A stretch of DNA of 64,000 nucleotides from NCBI GenBank assembly GCA_002699145.1, contig PABK01000021.1, forward strand, positions 53,403 through 117,402. Direction: 5' to 3'. This document shows positions 49,712 to 60,156 of this stretch, in pieces. Each line of letters starts with the position of its first letter. The stretch's first letter is position 1. The notes beneath the pieces are model-generated. The model ran no database searches and had not been told where the DNA came from. It saw only the letters and a list, made by a program, of their open reading frames with translations. Origin of the DNA: Halioglobus sp. (GTDB lineage Bacteria > Pseudomonadota > Gammaproteobacteria > Pseudomonadales > Halieaceae). Both the position numbers and the translations under genes were made by a program.

Positions 49712-50857
49712 TTAATTCTTCCCCGGACCAGACCGAGCCGGTTCAACAATCGTCAATTCATATCGCGTTGTTCTACCGCCACCTGGTAACGGAATGATTA
49801 TACCTTTGGCAACCAGGTCAGAAAGATCACGGCTGGCCGTTCGATTGGGACACTTGGTAATCGCTTCATATTTTCTGGTCGTTATTCCGCCTTCAAAACC
49901 TCTTCGTCCTTCAGCGAACACCCGAGATACCATCCTGGCCTGCCGTTCATTCAGCTGATCGCCATAAGCTTCGTAGAAACGTGTCTTAGCCAGTACAAAA
50001 TCCACTTCTTCCCTGGCAATTTCCTGTGCCTTGATGATTGTATCAGCGAAATAATCCAGCCAAACGTTAACATCCATGCTTTCGCGGCTGGCTTTCTCCA
50101 GCTGCAGGTAATAGGATTTTTTATCCCCCTCTATTGCCGTGGCAAGACAAGCCATGGTCGGATAGCCTAGAGACTGCGAAAGTGCATGGTCAGCGATCGC
50201 CCTGCCGACTCGACCATTACCATCATCGAAGGGGTGAATCACCTCGAACCAGAGATGTGCAATACCTGCTCGGGCAATCCCGGATATTATCTTATCCCCG
50301 CTCAACGGACTGGTTTGGTTGTACCATTCGATAAGCTTCGCCATTTCATCAGGCACGCGAGCAGCTGGTGGGGCCTCATAGTGAACCTTTTCGCGTCCGT
50401 AAGGCCCGCTCACTATTTGCATTGGAGAAGGGTCGTTGCGGTATGCGCCCCGCAAAATGGGCGTGTAGCGCTGTTCCGGGATGGCCATGGACTGCCACTT
50501 ACCCAGCAGGTCATGTGACAGGGATGAACGCCAGTTTTTGCGAACGTCCACCAGCAGCATCGCGGCCCCCGCTGCTTTCTGGTCAGAGTTGTCCGGTAAT
50601 GTATCCGATGTAATTAATGAGAGCAGCGACGACCTGACCGACTCTCTGTCCAATTCCTCGCCCTCAATGGCGCTTGTTTTGATAGCCTCGGAAAGCATCA
50701 AGTCGATCGTCGCGTCTTCTTGAGACGCCCTGGGAAGTGCATCGACGCTGCCCGCCAAGCGCTCCGAATTTATGCGAAATGCAAGCTCCCGATCTTCGAG
50801 TGCGCTCTTGTCAAAGCGAAAATCTGCCCAGCCAGGTTGTTGCCATACCCATCTCAT
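49712..50857 (-). CDS. Fic/DOC-family AMPylase with DUF4172 N-terminus
   Basis: A 381-residue Fic protein. ATG 50857 gives the usual MRWVWQQPGW start of the DUF4172-Fic group; GTG 50881 is a weaker alternative. An N-terminal inhibitory helix motif TSAIEG (S/TxxxEG, class II) comes before the Fic core, whose active-site loop HPFDDGNGRVGR is fully intact. A C-terminal winged-helix part (TTRKYEAITKCPNRTASRDL) follows. Fic proteins transfer AMP to target proteins; the N-terminal Glu is self-inhibitory. It is AT-richer than the chromosome and lies inside the island at guaA. Target unknown. Confidence 0.88.
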   Translation of the reverse strand: MRWVWQQPGWADFRFDKSALEDRELAFRINSERLAGSVDALPRASQEDATIDLMLSEAIKTSAIEGEELDRESVRSSLLSLITSDTLPDNSDQKAAGAAMLLVDVRKNWRSSLSHDLLGKWQSMAIPEQRYTPILRGAYRNDPSPMQIVSGPYGREKVHYEAPPAARVPDEMAKLIEWYNQTSPLSGDKIISGIARAGIAHLWFEVIHPFDDGNGRVGRAIADHALSQSLGYPTMACLATAIEGDKKSYYLQLEKASRESMDVNVWLDYFADTIIKAQEIAREEVDFVLAKTRFYEAYGDQLNERQARMVSRVFAEGRRGFEGGITTRKYEAITKCPNRTASRDLSDLVAKGIIIPLPGGGRTTRYELTIVEPARSGPGKN

Positions 50858-50968
50858 GGCGTGATTCCAGCACCTATTCACGCCATATTATATGAATATA
50901 TGGCGCGATTATAGCCCGCAATAACGCCATCCTAGATTAAGGACTGGCATCTGAACGGCGCTTGGAAA

Positions 50969-51042
50969 ATACCATGACTGCATCAGTTCGTATCTCATGG
51001 TATCGCTGATTTTAGCCCTGCCAGCCGCAGACAATACCATGA
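50969..51042. repeat. ATACCATGA repeats next to guaA
   Basis: ATACCATGA at 50969-50977 and 51034-51042, and its exact reverse complement TCATGGTAT at 50995-51003. Related CTACCATGA occurs at 48694 and ATACCATGC at 49654. They may be recombinase or regulator binding sites of the island. Confidence 0.5.
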
Positions 51043-51121
51043 ATAAGACCATTGATGATGCAGATTATATTATCAACTGGATTGATTTAATCGTTATAAA
51101 TCAATGCGTTGAAATTAAAGG

Positions 51122-52699
51122 TCACTCCCACTCAATCGTCGCCGGCGGCTTGCTGCTCACATCGTAGGTCACCCGCGACACCCCGGATATCTCGTTGATG
51201 ATGCGGTTGGAGACTTTCTCCAGCAGGTCGTAGGGCAGGTGCGCCCAGCGCGCGGTCATGAAATCCACGGTCTCCACCGCGCGCAGGGCGATGACGTACT
51301 CGTAGCGGCGCCCGTCCCCCACCACGCCCACCGACTTCACCGGCAGGAACACGGCGAAGGCCTGGCTGGTCTTGTGGTACCAGTCCGCGGCGTGCAGTTC
51401 CTCGATGAAAATGGCGTCGGCGCGGCGCAACAGGTCCGCGTATTCCTTTTTCACCTCACCGAGGATGCGCACGCCCAGGCCAGGGCCGGGGAAGGGATGG
51501 CGGTAGACCATGTCGTAGGGCAGGCCGAGTTCCAGGCCGATCTTGCGCACCTCGTCCTTGAACAGCTCGCGCAGGGGCTCCACCAGTTCGAAGCTCATGT
51601 CCTCGGGCAGGCCGCCCACGTTGTGGTGCGACTTGATGGTATGGGCCTTGCCGGTGTCGGCGCCGGCGGACTCGATGACATCGGGGTAGATGGTACCCTG
51701 GGCCAGCCATTTCACGTCCTGCAGGCGCGCCGCCTCGGCGTCGAACACGTCGATGAAGGTGTTGCCGATAATCTTGCGCTTGTCCTCCGGGTCGGCCACG
51801 CCCTGCAGGCGCTCGAGGAACAGCGCCTCGCTGTCGCTGCGGATGACCTTGACGCCCATGTTGCGCGCGAACATGTCCATGACCGCGTCGCCCTCGTGCA
51901 GGCGCAGCAGGCCGTTGTCCACGAACACGCAGGTGAGCTGCTCGCCGATGGCGCGGTGCAGCAGGGCGGCGACCACGGAGGAATCGACGCCGCCGGACAG
52001 GCCCAGCAGCACCTTGTCGCCGCCGACCTTGCGCCGCACACGCTCGATGGCGTCCTCGACGATATTCGCGGCGGTCCACAGAGCCTCGCAGCCGCACTGC
52101 TCCAGCACGAAGTGCTCGAAGATGCGCACGCCCTGCAGGGTGTGGGTGACTTCTGGGTGAAACTGGATGCCGTAGAACGGCTTTTCCCGGTGCGCCATGC
52201 CGGCGATGGGGCAGCTTTCGGTCTCGGCGATCAGCTCGAATTCCGGCGGCAGTTGCACCACCTTGTCGCCGTGGCTCATCCACACGTCCAGCAGACCGTT
52301 GCCCTGCTCGTCGAGGTGGTCGCGGATATCGTGCAGCAGCCCGCCGTTGCCCACCTGGCGGATCTGGGCGTAGCCGAACTCGCTGATGTCGGACCCTGCC
52401 ACGCGGCCGCCGAACTGCTCGGCCATGGTCTGCATGCCGTAGCAGATGCCCAGCACGGGCACGCCCAGTTCGAACACGCAGGCGGGGGCCCGCGGCGAGT
52501 CCGCGGCCGCCACGGACTCGGGGCCGCCGGAGAGGATCACGCCCGCGGGGGCGAACTCGCGAATCGCTTCCTCCGCCAGGTCCCAGGGGCGAATCTCGCT
52601 GTATACGCCGACCTCGCGCACGCGGCGGGCGATCAGTTGGGTGTACTGGGAGCCGAAATCCAGGATGAGGATCTTGCTGGCGTGGATGTCTGTGGTCAT
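51122..52699 (-). CDS. guaA: GMP synthase (glutamine-hydrolysing)
   Basis: A 525-residue protein of normal length. The N-terminal class I amidotransferase has catalytic LGICYGMQ and the His-Glu in [10 protein letters not shown]. The ATP-pyrophosphatase domain has the PP-loop LSGGVDSSV; the C-terminal dimerisation domain ends [16 protein letters not shown]. It converts XMP to GMP with glutamine and ATP in the cytosol. guaB lies upstream on the same strand, separated by 198 bp full of repeats. The last codons (51122-51138) serve as the target-like sequence of the adjacent island and are intact. Confidence 0.97.
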   Translation of the reverse strand: MTTDIHASKILILDFGSQYTQLIARRVREVGVYSEIRPWDLAEEAIREFAPAGVILSGGPESVAAADSPRAPACVFELGVPVLGICYGMQTMAEQFGGRVAGSDISEFGYAQIRQVGNGGLLHDIRDHLDEQGNGLLDVWMSHGDKVVQLPPEFELIAETESCPIAGMAHREKPFYGIQFHPEVTHTLQGVRIFEHFVLEQCGCEALWTAANIVEDAIERVRRKVGGDKVLLGLSGGVDSSVVAALLHRAIGEQLTCVFVDNGLLRLHEGDAVMDMFARNMGVKVIRSDSEALFLERLQGVADPEDKRKIIGNTFIDVFDAEAARLQDVKWLAQGTIYPDVIESAGADTGKAHTIKSHHNVGGLPEDMSFELVEPLRELFKDEVRKIGLELGLPYDMVYRHPFPGPGLGVRILGEVKKEYADLLRRADAIFIEELHAADWYHKTSQAFAVFLPVKSVGVVGDGRRYEYVIALRAVETVDFMTARWAHLPYDLLEKVSNRIINEISGVSRVTYDVSSKPPATIEWE

Positions 52700-52709
52700 T
52701 GGTTATTCC

Positions 52710-52870
52710 TGGATTCCCGCGTTCGCGGGAATGACGGGGTGCTGGATTCCCGCGTTCGCGGGAATGACGTGGGGCTGGATTCCCGCGTTCGCGGGAATGA
52801 CGGGGTGCCTCGCGGGAAGGACGGGGTGCCTCGCGGGAAGGACGGGGTGCCTCGCGGGAATGAGGGGGTG
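52710..52870. repeat. Palindromic repeat array in the guaB-guaA gap
   Basis: Three copies (52710, 52743, 52776) of a 33-bp unit with the palindrome ATTCCCGCGTTCGCGGGAAT followed by GACGGGGTG or a variant. Then come three 21-bp shortened copies (from 52808, 52829, 52850) keeping only CCTCGCGGGAA and GGACGGGGTG. The palindrome core ATTCCCGC-N-GCGGGAAT also occurs at 63.6-64 kb. Confidence 0.85.
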
Positions 52871-52897
52871 GCGGCTCCTGGGGGTGACATGGTTTTG

Positions 52898-54367
<1,470 letters not shown>

Positions 54368-54585
54368 AGGGGCGGGTCTCCGACTGGGCCGACTTGGGTT
54401 AAACCCGCCATTATAAATTACATGCCTTGGGCAGCACAATGAAATCGCACGTTTGCCGACAGGTGGGCGGCTGTTTTTCGGTGGGGGACGCGGCGGCGGG
54501 CGCAGCGCCAGGCCATGCCCGCGTCACCGGCATGCAGTACACTGGCGCCCTGTACACAGGCCGCAATGCGGAGGAAGGCGAAGTT

Positions 54586-55956
54586 TTGAGCAACGTTGCA
54601 GCGGGCGAACCACCCCGGGTACTGACCGTCAGCCAGCTCAACCGGCAGGTGAAATCGCTGCTGGAGAGCCACTTCGACTTCCTCTGGGTCGGCGGCGAGA
54701 TCAGCAACCTGGCGCGCCCCTCCTCCGGGCACTGGTACTTCACCCTGAAGGACGGCGGCGCCCAGGTGCGCTGCGCCATGTTCCGCAACCGCAACCAGCG
54801 CCTGCGCTTCACCCCGGACCAGGGCGACGAGGTGCGGCTGCGCTGCCGGGTGTCGCTGTACGAGGGCCGCGGCGAGTTCCAGCTCATCGTCGAGCACCTG
54901 GAACTGGCCGGGGCCGGCGCGCTGCAGGCCGCCTTCGACAAGCTCAAGGCGAAGCTGCAGGCCGAGGGCCTGTTCGACCCGGCGCACAAGCGCGCCCTGC
55001 CCGCCGACATCAGGCGCCTGGGGGTGGTGACCTCCCCCAGCGGCGCGGCCATCCACGACATCCTCACGGTGTTGCGCCGGCGCTGCCCCGCTATCGCGGT
55101 GAGCATTCTGCCAGTGGCGGTGCAGGGCGAGGGTGCGGCACAGCAGATCGCCGCCGCCATCGACTGCGCCAACCGCTGGCAGCGCGAGGGCAAGGTGCAG
55201 CTGGACGCCCTCATCGTCGGCCGCGGCGGCGGCTCCCTGGAGGACCTGTGGGCCTTCAACGAGGAGGTGGTTGCCCGGGCCATTTACGCCAGCGAACTGC
55301 CGGTGGTCAGCGCGGTCGGTCACGAGATCGATTTCAGCATCGCCGACCTGGTCGCCGACCAGCGCGCCCCCACGCCCTCGGCCGCCGCGGAGCTGCTCAG
55401 CCCGGACCAGGCCGCCTGGGCCGCGCGCCTGCAGGACCTGCAGCGCGACCTGGCCGGCCTGACCCTGGGACACCTGGCGCGCGCCGCCACCGAGCTGCGC
55501 CACCTGCGCCAGCGCCTGCGCCACCCCGGTTCGCGCCTGCGCGAGCAGGCGCAGCGCGTGGACGAACTGGAACAGCGCCTGCTGCGCGCCCAGCGCCACC
55601 AGCTGGAACGTCGGGCCGCCGGACTGCGCCTGTTGCAAAGCCGCCTGGCGGCGGGTTCTCCCCTGCCCCGGGTGCGGCGCCTGCAGGAGACGCTGGGGCG
55701 GCAGGACAAAGCCCTGCGCGAGAGCATGCAGCGCCGCCTGGACGCCGCCGGCGACCGCCTCGGCCTGCTCGCCCAGCTACTGGATTCGCTCAGTCCGCTG
55801 GGTGCGTTGCAACGCGGTTACGCCATTGTCACCGACAGCCGGGGCGCCGTGCTGACGGACCCGGCGGCGGTGGCGGTGGGCGACGAGGTGGAGGCCAGGC
55901 TCGCCGGGGGACGGCTGGGCCTGCAGGTGCAGCGGGTGGAGCCGGAGGCCGACTAG
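54586..55956 (+). CDS. xseA: Exodeoxyribonuclease VII large subunit
   Basis: With TTG 54586 as start (AAGG 8 nt before it) the protein has 456 residues, the normal XseA length, and begins close to VLTVSQLNRQVKSLLE. The N-terminal OB-fold (LWVGGEISNLARPSSGHWYF) is followed by the catalytic domain (GVVTSPSGAAIHDIL, VGRGGGSLEDLW, SAVGHEIDF) and a long coiled coil. It degrades single-stranded DNA together with XseB, which is not in this window. An ATG at 54532 is a possible longer start. The gene ends 4 nt into the convergent Crp/Fnr gene. Confidence 0.93.
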   Translation: MSNVAAGEPPRVLTVSQLNRQVKSLLESHFDFLWVGGEISNLARPSSGHWYFTLKDGGAQVRCAMFRNRNQRLRFTPDQGDEVRLRCRVSLYEGRGEFQLIVEHLELAGAGALQAAFDKLKAKLQAEGLFDPAHKRALPADIRRLGVVTSPSGAAIHDILTVLRRRCPAIAVSILPVAVQGEGAAQQIAAAIDCANRWQREGKVQLDALIVGRGGGSLEDLWAFNEEVVARAIYASELPVVSAVGHEIDFSIADLVADQRAPTPSAAAELLSPDQAAWAARLQDLQRDLAGLTLGHLARAATELRHLRQRLRHPGSRLREQAQRVDELEQRLLRAQRHQLERRAAGLRLLQSRLAAGSPLPRVRRLQETLGRQDKALRESMQRRLDAAGDRLGLLAQLLDSLSPLGALQRGYAIVTDSRGAVLTDPAAVAVGDEVEARLAGGRLGLQVQRVEPEAD

Positions 55957-56600
55957 TACTTGGCCGGCAGCCGGGTATTGATGATGATGTGCCGGCCCTC
56001 GAAGCGGATGTACTCGCCGATGGTGAGGTCCTTGAGAATGCGCGCCACCATTTCGCGCGAGGCGCCGACCCGGTCGGCGATGTCCTGCTGGGTGAGCTTC
56101 TCGGGGATGTACAGCGTGCCGTCGCCGCGCTCCTCGGACAGGTCCATCAGCACGTTGGCCACGCGGCCGTAGACGTCCTGCAGCGCCAGGCTCTTCACGT
56201 CCGCGGTCAGCTTGCGCACCCGGGCGGCGAGGTTGCGCACCAGCTGGCGGCCGATATTCGGGTGCTCGTCCAGCACCCGGTTGAAATCTTCCTTGTAGAT
56301 GATGCAGAAACTGGATTTCTCCACGGTGCGCACGGAGGCGGAGCGGGTGGAGTCGTCGAGCAGGGCCAGCTCGCCGAAATAGTCCCCGGCGCCCTGGGTG
56401 TTCATGATGAATTCCTTGCCGTTCTTGTCGCTGCAGTACACCTTGACCTTGCCGCTCTCGATCACGAACAGCGAGTCCGCGGGGTCGTTCTCGTGAATCA
56501 CCACGGTGTTCTTGGGGAAAGAGCGGCTGGTGCTGCTTGCCGCCAGTGCATCCAACTCTTCCTGGGACAAACCCTGAAAAATCTCGACTTGCTGCAACAT
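55953..56600 (-). CDS. Crp/Fnr-family transcriptional regulator
   Basis: A 215-residue protein with an N-terminal cyclic-nucleotide-binding fold (GDYFGELALLDDSTRSASV) and a C-terminal HTH (LTQQDIADRVGASREMVARI). The residues FGELALL and RSA match those that bind cAMP in CRP. No Fnr-type iron-sulfur cysteine cluster is seen. The nearby class III cyclase at 56820 may produce its ligand, which is inference from proximity. Confidence 0.88.
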   Translation of the reverse strand: MLQQVEIFQGLSQEELDALAASSTSRSFPKNTVVIHENDPADSLFVIESGKVKVYCSDKNGKEFIMNTQGAGDYFGELALLDDSTRSASVRTVEKSSFCIIYKEDFNRVLDEHPNIGRQLVRNLAARVRKLTADVKSLALQDVYGRVANVLMDLSEERGDGTLYIPEKLTQQDIADRVGASREMVARILKDLTIGEYIRFEGRHIIINTRLPAKY

Positions 56601-56819
56601 CAGAACCCTCTACCCCCTGCCCGGCTGGAAAGAACCGTTACGCCGCTAATATAACCCAAAGTTTCGGGAAAACGCACCTTTGGGCGCAAATTCGCCCCTG
56701 TTCGCGTCGCGGCGGCGCGTTTCGCCACGGGGCCGGTGTCGTTATACTCGCGCAGAGAAACTGCGGCGCCGCACGCCCGGCCGTGCCGGCCGCCGCGCAA
56801 CCGTCCAGCGGGGAAGCGA

Positions 56820-58259
56820 ATGACGAGCAGTCCGAGCCCAGGCAACCCACAGTGGAGCGAGCAATTGCTGCGCGAGGTGAGCGCGTTGCGCCAGGCGCTG
56901 TCGGCGCTGCCCGAGGCACTGGGCCAGCCCAGCCGGGATGACTTCGACCACCTGTTCGACGCCGCCGGCCGCCTCGAGGACATGCTCGACAGCGCCGGGC
57001 GGGCCGCCGACACCCACGACCTGATGAACGTGCTGGCCGCGGTGCGCGGCTACGCCGAGATGCTGCGCGAGGACATCGGCGCGCACCACCCGGACCTCGA
57101 CAGCAGCCTGGCCTCGTTGCTGCAGGCTGTGGCCGCGGCCCAGGGCGGCGGCGCGTCCGCGCGCGAGAGCCGGGTGATCGACTCCGAGCCCGGCTTCATC
57201 CTCGCCGTCGACGACCTGCAGGAAAACCGCGAGCTGGTGACGCGCAACCTGTCGCGCCTGGGGCATTTCGTCATCACCGCCGCCAGCGGCGAGGAGGCCC
57301 TGCGCGCCCTGGAGCAGAGCGATGTCGATGTCGTGCTGCTGGATTTGCTCATGCCCGGCATGGACGGCCGCGAGGTGCTGCACCGCATCAAGGAACGGCC
57401 CGAGTGGCGCGCCACCCCGGTGATCGTGATCAGCGGCAGCCAGGACATGGACGGCATCATCGAGTGCATCGAGGCAGGCGCCGACGACTACCTGTTCAAG
57501 CCCTTCAACCCGGTGTTGCTGCAGGCGCGCATCAAGGCGGGCATCGAGCGCAAGCGCTGGCACGACCGCGAGGAGGAGTACCGGCGGCAGCTGGAGCGCA
57601 ACGAGAAATTCATCCGCGCGACCTTCGGCCGCTATCTCTCGGACGAGATCGTCACCGACATCCTGGAGCGACCCGAGGGGCTGCAGCTGGGCGGCGACCT
57701 GCGCCGCGTCAGCATCATGATGTCGGACATCCGCGGCTTCACGACGCTCAGCGAACGCCTGGCCCCGGACCAGGTGGTCACCCTGCTGAATCGCTACCTG
57801 GGCGCGATGACCGACATCATCATGGCGCACCGCGGCACCATCGACGAGTTCCTGGGCGACGCCATACTCGCCGTGTTCGGCGCGCCGCTGGAAGGCGAGG
57901 ACGACGCCGACCGCGCGGTGCGCTGCGCCCTGGCCATGCAGGAAGCCATGCAGGAGATCAACCGGCAGAACCAGGCCGAGGGACTGCCCGCGATCAACGC
58001 CGGCATCGCCATCAACACCGGCGACGTCATCGCCGGCAATATCGGCTCGGAGCGGCGCAGCAAGTACGGCTTCGTCGGCCACCCCATGAACGTCACCTCG
58101 CGCATCGAGGACCGCACCGCCGGCGGCGAGATCCTCGTCTCCGACAGCACCCTGCAGAGCCTTAGCGGCGACTACAGCATGGGCGACAGCCGCGAGATCA
58201 ACGTCAAGGGCATCGACGAGACCATCCTGGTGCACAGCGTTACCGGGAGTAGCACATGA
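56820..58259 (+). CDS. DHp-like - receiver - class III nucleotide cyclase
   Basis: A 479-residue protein. ATG 56820 follows GGGAAG. Residues 1-115 are helical and contain HDLMNVLAAVRGYAEML, which looks like the dimerisation/phosphoacceptor helix of a histidine kinase. A receiver domain follows (ILAVDDLQENREL, phospho-Asp in LLDLLMPGMDG). The C-terminal class III cyclase has metal Asp motifs SDIRGFT and GDAILAVFG and NVTSRIE. It probably makes cAMP when the receiver is phosphorylated. It overlaps the next gene by 4 nt, and a kinase follows. Confidence 0.85.
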   Translation: MTSSPSPGNPQWSEQLLREVSALRQALSALPEALGQPSRDDFDHLFDAAGRLEDMLDSAGRAADTHDLMNVLAAVRGYAEMLREDIGAHHPDLDSSLASLLQAVAAAQGGGASARESRVIDSEPGFILAVDDLQENRELVTRNLSRLGHFVITAASGEEALRALEQSDVDVVLLDLLMPGMDGREVLHRIKERPEWRATPVIVISGSQDMDGIIECIEAGADDYLFKPFNPVLLQARIKAGIERKRWHDREEEYRRQLERNEKFIRATFGRYLSDEIVTDILERPEGLQLGGDLRRVSIMMSDIRGFTTLSERLAPDQVVTLLNRYLGAMTDIIMAHRGTIDEFLGDAILAVFGAPLEGEDDADRAVRCALAMQEAMQEINRQNQAEGLPAINAGIAINTGDVIAGNIGSERRSKYGFVGHPMNVTSRIEDRTAGGEILVSDSTLQSLSGDYSMGDSREINVKGIDETILVHSVTGSST

Positions 58260-58630
58260 GCCGCGACGGACCCGTGCTGCTGGTGGAGGACAACGAACTC
58301 AACCGCGACATGCTGGTGCGCCGCCTGGAGCGCGCCGGCCTGCAGGTGATTACCGCCGGCGACGGCCAGCAGGCGCTGGACCTGATGGCGTCGCAGCGGC
58401 CCGCCGTGGTGCTCATGGACATGAACCTGCCGGTGCTGGACGGCTGGAGCGCGAGCCGCCGCGCGCGCGAGGACGAACGCACCCGGGACATCCCCATTAT
58501 CGCGCTGACCGCCCACGCCATGGAGGCGGACCGCCTCAGCGCGCTGGAAGCCGGTTGCGACGACTACGCGACCAAGCCTGTGGATTTCCCCGGCCTGCTG
58601 ATCAAGATCGAGAAGCTGACCCGCGCATGA
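58256..58630 (+). CDS. Single-domain response regulator (CheY-like)
   Basis: A 124-residue receiver: LLVEDNELNRDML with acidic pocket, phospho-Asp in VLMDMNLPVLDG, the switch Thr in IIALTAHAM, and the Lys in YATKPVD. No output domain, so it acts as a phosphorelay or diffusible partner. It overlaps both neighbours by 4 nt (ATGA), so the three genes are translationally coupled. Confidence 0.92.
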   Translation: MSRDGPVLLVEDNELNRDMLVRRLERAGLQVITAGDGQQALDLMASQRPAVVLMDMNLPVLDGWSASRRAREDERTRDIPIIALTAHAMEADRLSALEAGCDDYATKPVDFPGLLIKIEKLTRA

Positions 58631-60156
58631 GCCTTCGCCGCCGACTCACTCTCTCACTGATTACCATCCTGATCCTGTTCGCGGTCAACGTCGGCACGCA
58701 TTTCTGGGGCAGCTACGCGCGGAACCAGAGCATGGAGGCCTACCGCGACTCGGTCTCCGCGGCGCAGTTGTCGACCGAGGTGGAACAGCTGCTGGAGGAC
58801 CAGCGCCAGCAAATCCTGGTGCTGGCCACCCTGCGCGAGACCACCGAGGACCAGCTCGACCAGAGCGAACTGGACCAGGCCGAGGAAGCCATCGCCAATA
58901 TCACGCGCAAGATCGGCAAGCTCGGGCGCCTCAGCCACAGCATCATGGAACTGCATTTCGAGCAGCTGTGGCAGAGCGCCAGCCTGCTGCTGGACACCTG
59001 GCTGGCCTTCTACCGCGGCTACAACGACCCCGACGTGCAGATGGACATGGACGACCCGCTGCAATACCTGGAGACCAGCGCGCGCCTGCAGGAGCTGGAG
59101 GCGCTCCAGGCGTTTATCGCGCAGCAGCGCGCCACCATCATCGACCGTACGATCTCCCTGACCGACCGCATCACGGTGATCGCCTTCTTCGCCTCCATCT
59201 TCCTCACCGCGACCCTGGGCTTTTTCCTGGTGCGCTACACCAACACCTCGCTGAAACGCCTGAAGACCGGCACCGAGCGCTTCGGCAGCGGCGACCTGAA
59301 CTACCGCATCGACAATATCGACGACTCCGGCGAGCTGGGCGACCTGGCGGCGGCGTTCAACACCATGTCGGACAAGCTGCGCAACGCCATCTACGACGTG
59401 CGCAAGGCGCGCGACGACGCCGACGAGGCGAACGCGGCGAAGAGCATCTTCCTGGCCAACGTCAGCCACGAGCTGCGCACGCCGCTGAACGCCATCATCG
59501 GCTACAGCGAGATGCTGCAGGACGAACTCGGCGACGCCGGCGAGATCAACCGCGCGCAGTTTCGCCAGGACCTGGAGCGCATCGTGCGCTCCGGCAGGCA
59601 GTTGCTCACCCTGATCAACGACATCCTCGACCTGTCGAAAATCGAGACCGGCAAGATGTCGCTGCACTGCGAGACCTTCCAGCCCAAGGAGTTGCTGAAG
59701 CAGGTGTGCGAATCGCTCGCGCCGCTGTTGCGGGACAACTTCAACGAGCTGAAGATCGGCGATTTCGAGCAGTTGCCGGTGCTGTACAACGATGCGGCCA
59801 AGTTCCGGCAGATATTCACCAACCTGTTGAGCAACGCCAACAAGTTCACCGAGCAGGGTTACATCAGTCTGCGCGGACGCAATGTCCCCGGACGCGAGGG
59901 CTGGGTGGAAATTTCCGTGCACGACACCGGCATCGGCATGAGCGAGGAACAGCAGGCGCGGGTTTTCGACGCCTTCGTGCAGGCCGACTCGTCCACCAGC
60001 GCGAACTACGGCGGCACCGGCCTGGGACTGGCCATCTGTCGCCAGTTCTGTACGTTGATGGGTGGCAGTATCTCGGTGCAGAGCGAGGTCGGGGTCGGCT
60101 CGACCTTTACGGTGCTCCTGCCTTCTGACCCAGAGTTAGCTCACGCAGGCGCTTGA
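58627..60156 (+). CDS. Membrane sensor histidine kinase
   Basis: A 509-residue kinase. TM1 is at about 7-29 and TM2 at about 180-200; the periplasmic part between is helical (LEDQRQQILVLATLRETTED). A HAMP domain (LKRLKTGTERFGSGDLNYRI) precedes HisKA with NVSHELRTPLNAIIGYSEML and the ATPase domain (NLLSNANKFTEQG, DTGIGM, GGTGLGLAI). It should phosphorylate the single receiver and the receiver-cyclase encoded just upstream. Its 3' end overlaps the convergent lipoprotein gene by 50 nt. Confidence 0.93.
   Translation: MSLRRRLTLSLITILILFAVNVGTHFWGSYARNQSMEAYRDSVSAAQLSTEVEQLLEDQRQQILVLATLRETTEDQLDQSELDQAEEAIANITRKIGKLGRLSHSIMELHFEQLWQSASLLLDTWLAFYRGYNDPDVQMDMDDPLQYLETSARLQELEALQAFIAQQRATIIDRTISLTDRITVIAFFASIFLTATLGFFLVRYTNTSLKRLKTGTERFGSGDLNYRIDNIDDSGELGDLAAAFNTMSDKLRNAIYDVRKARDDADEANAAKSIFLANVSHELRTPLNAIIGYSEMLQDELGDAGEINRAQFRQDLERIVRSGRQLLTLINDILDLSKIETGKMSLHCETFQPKELLKQVCESLAPLLRDNFNELKIGDFEQLPVLYNDAAKFRQIFTNLLSNANKFTEQGYISLRGRNVPGREGWVEISVHDTGIGMSEEQQARVFDAFVQADSSTSANYGGTGLGLAICRQFCTLMGGSISVQSEVGVGSTFTVLLPSDPELAHAGA

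Noticed and set aside
54453..56654. A 733-codon frame overlapping xseA in another frame
   Set aside because: Low-complexity Arg/Gly/Pro composition typical of shifted reading of high-GC coding DNA.
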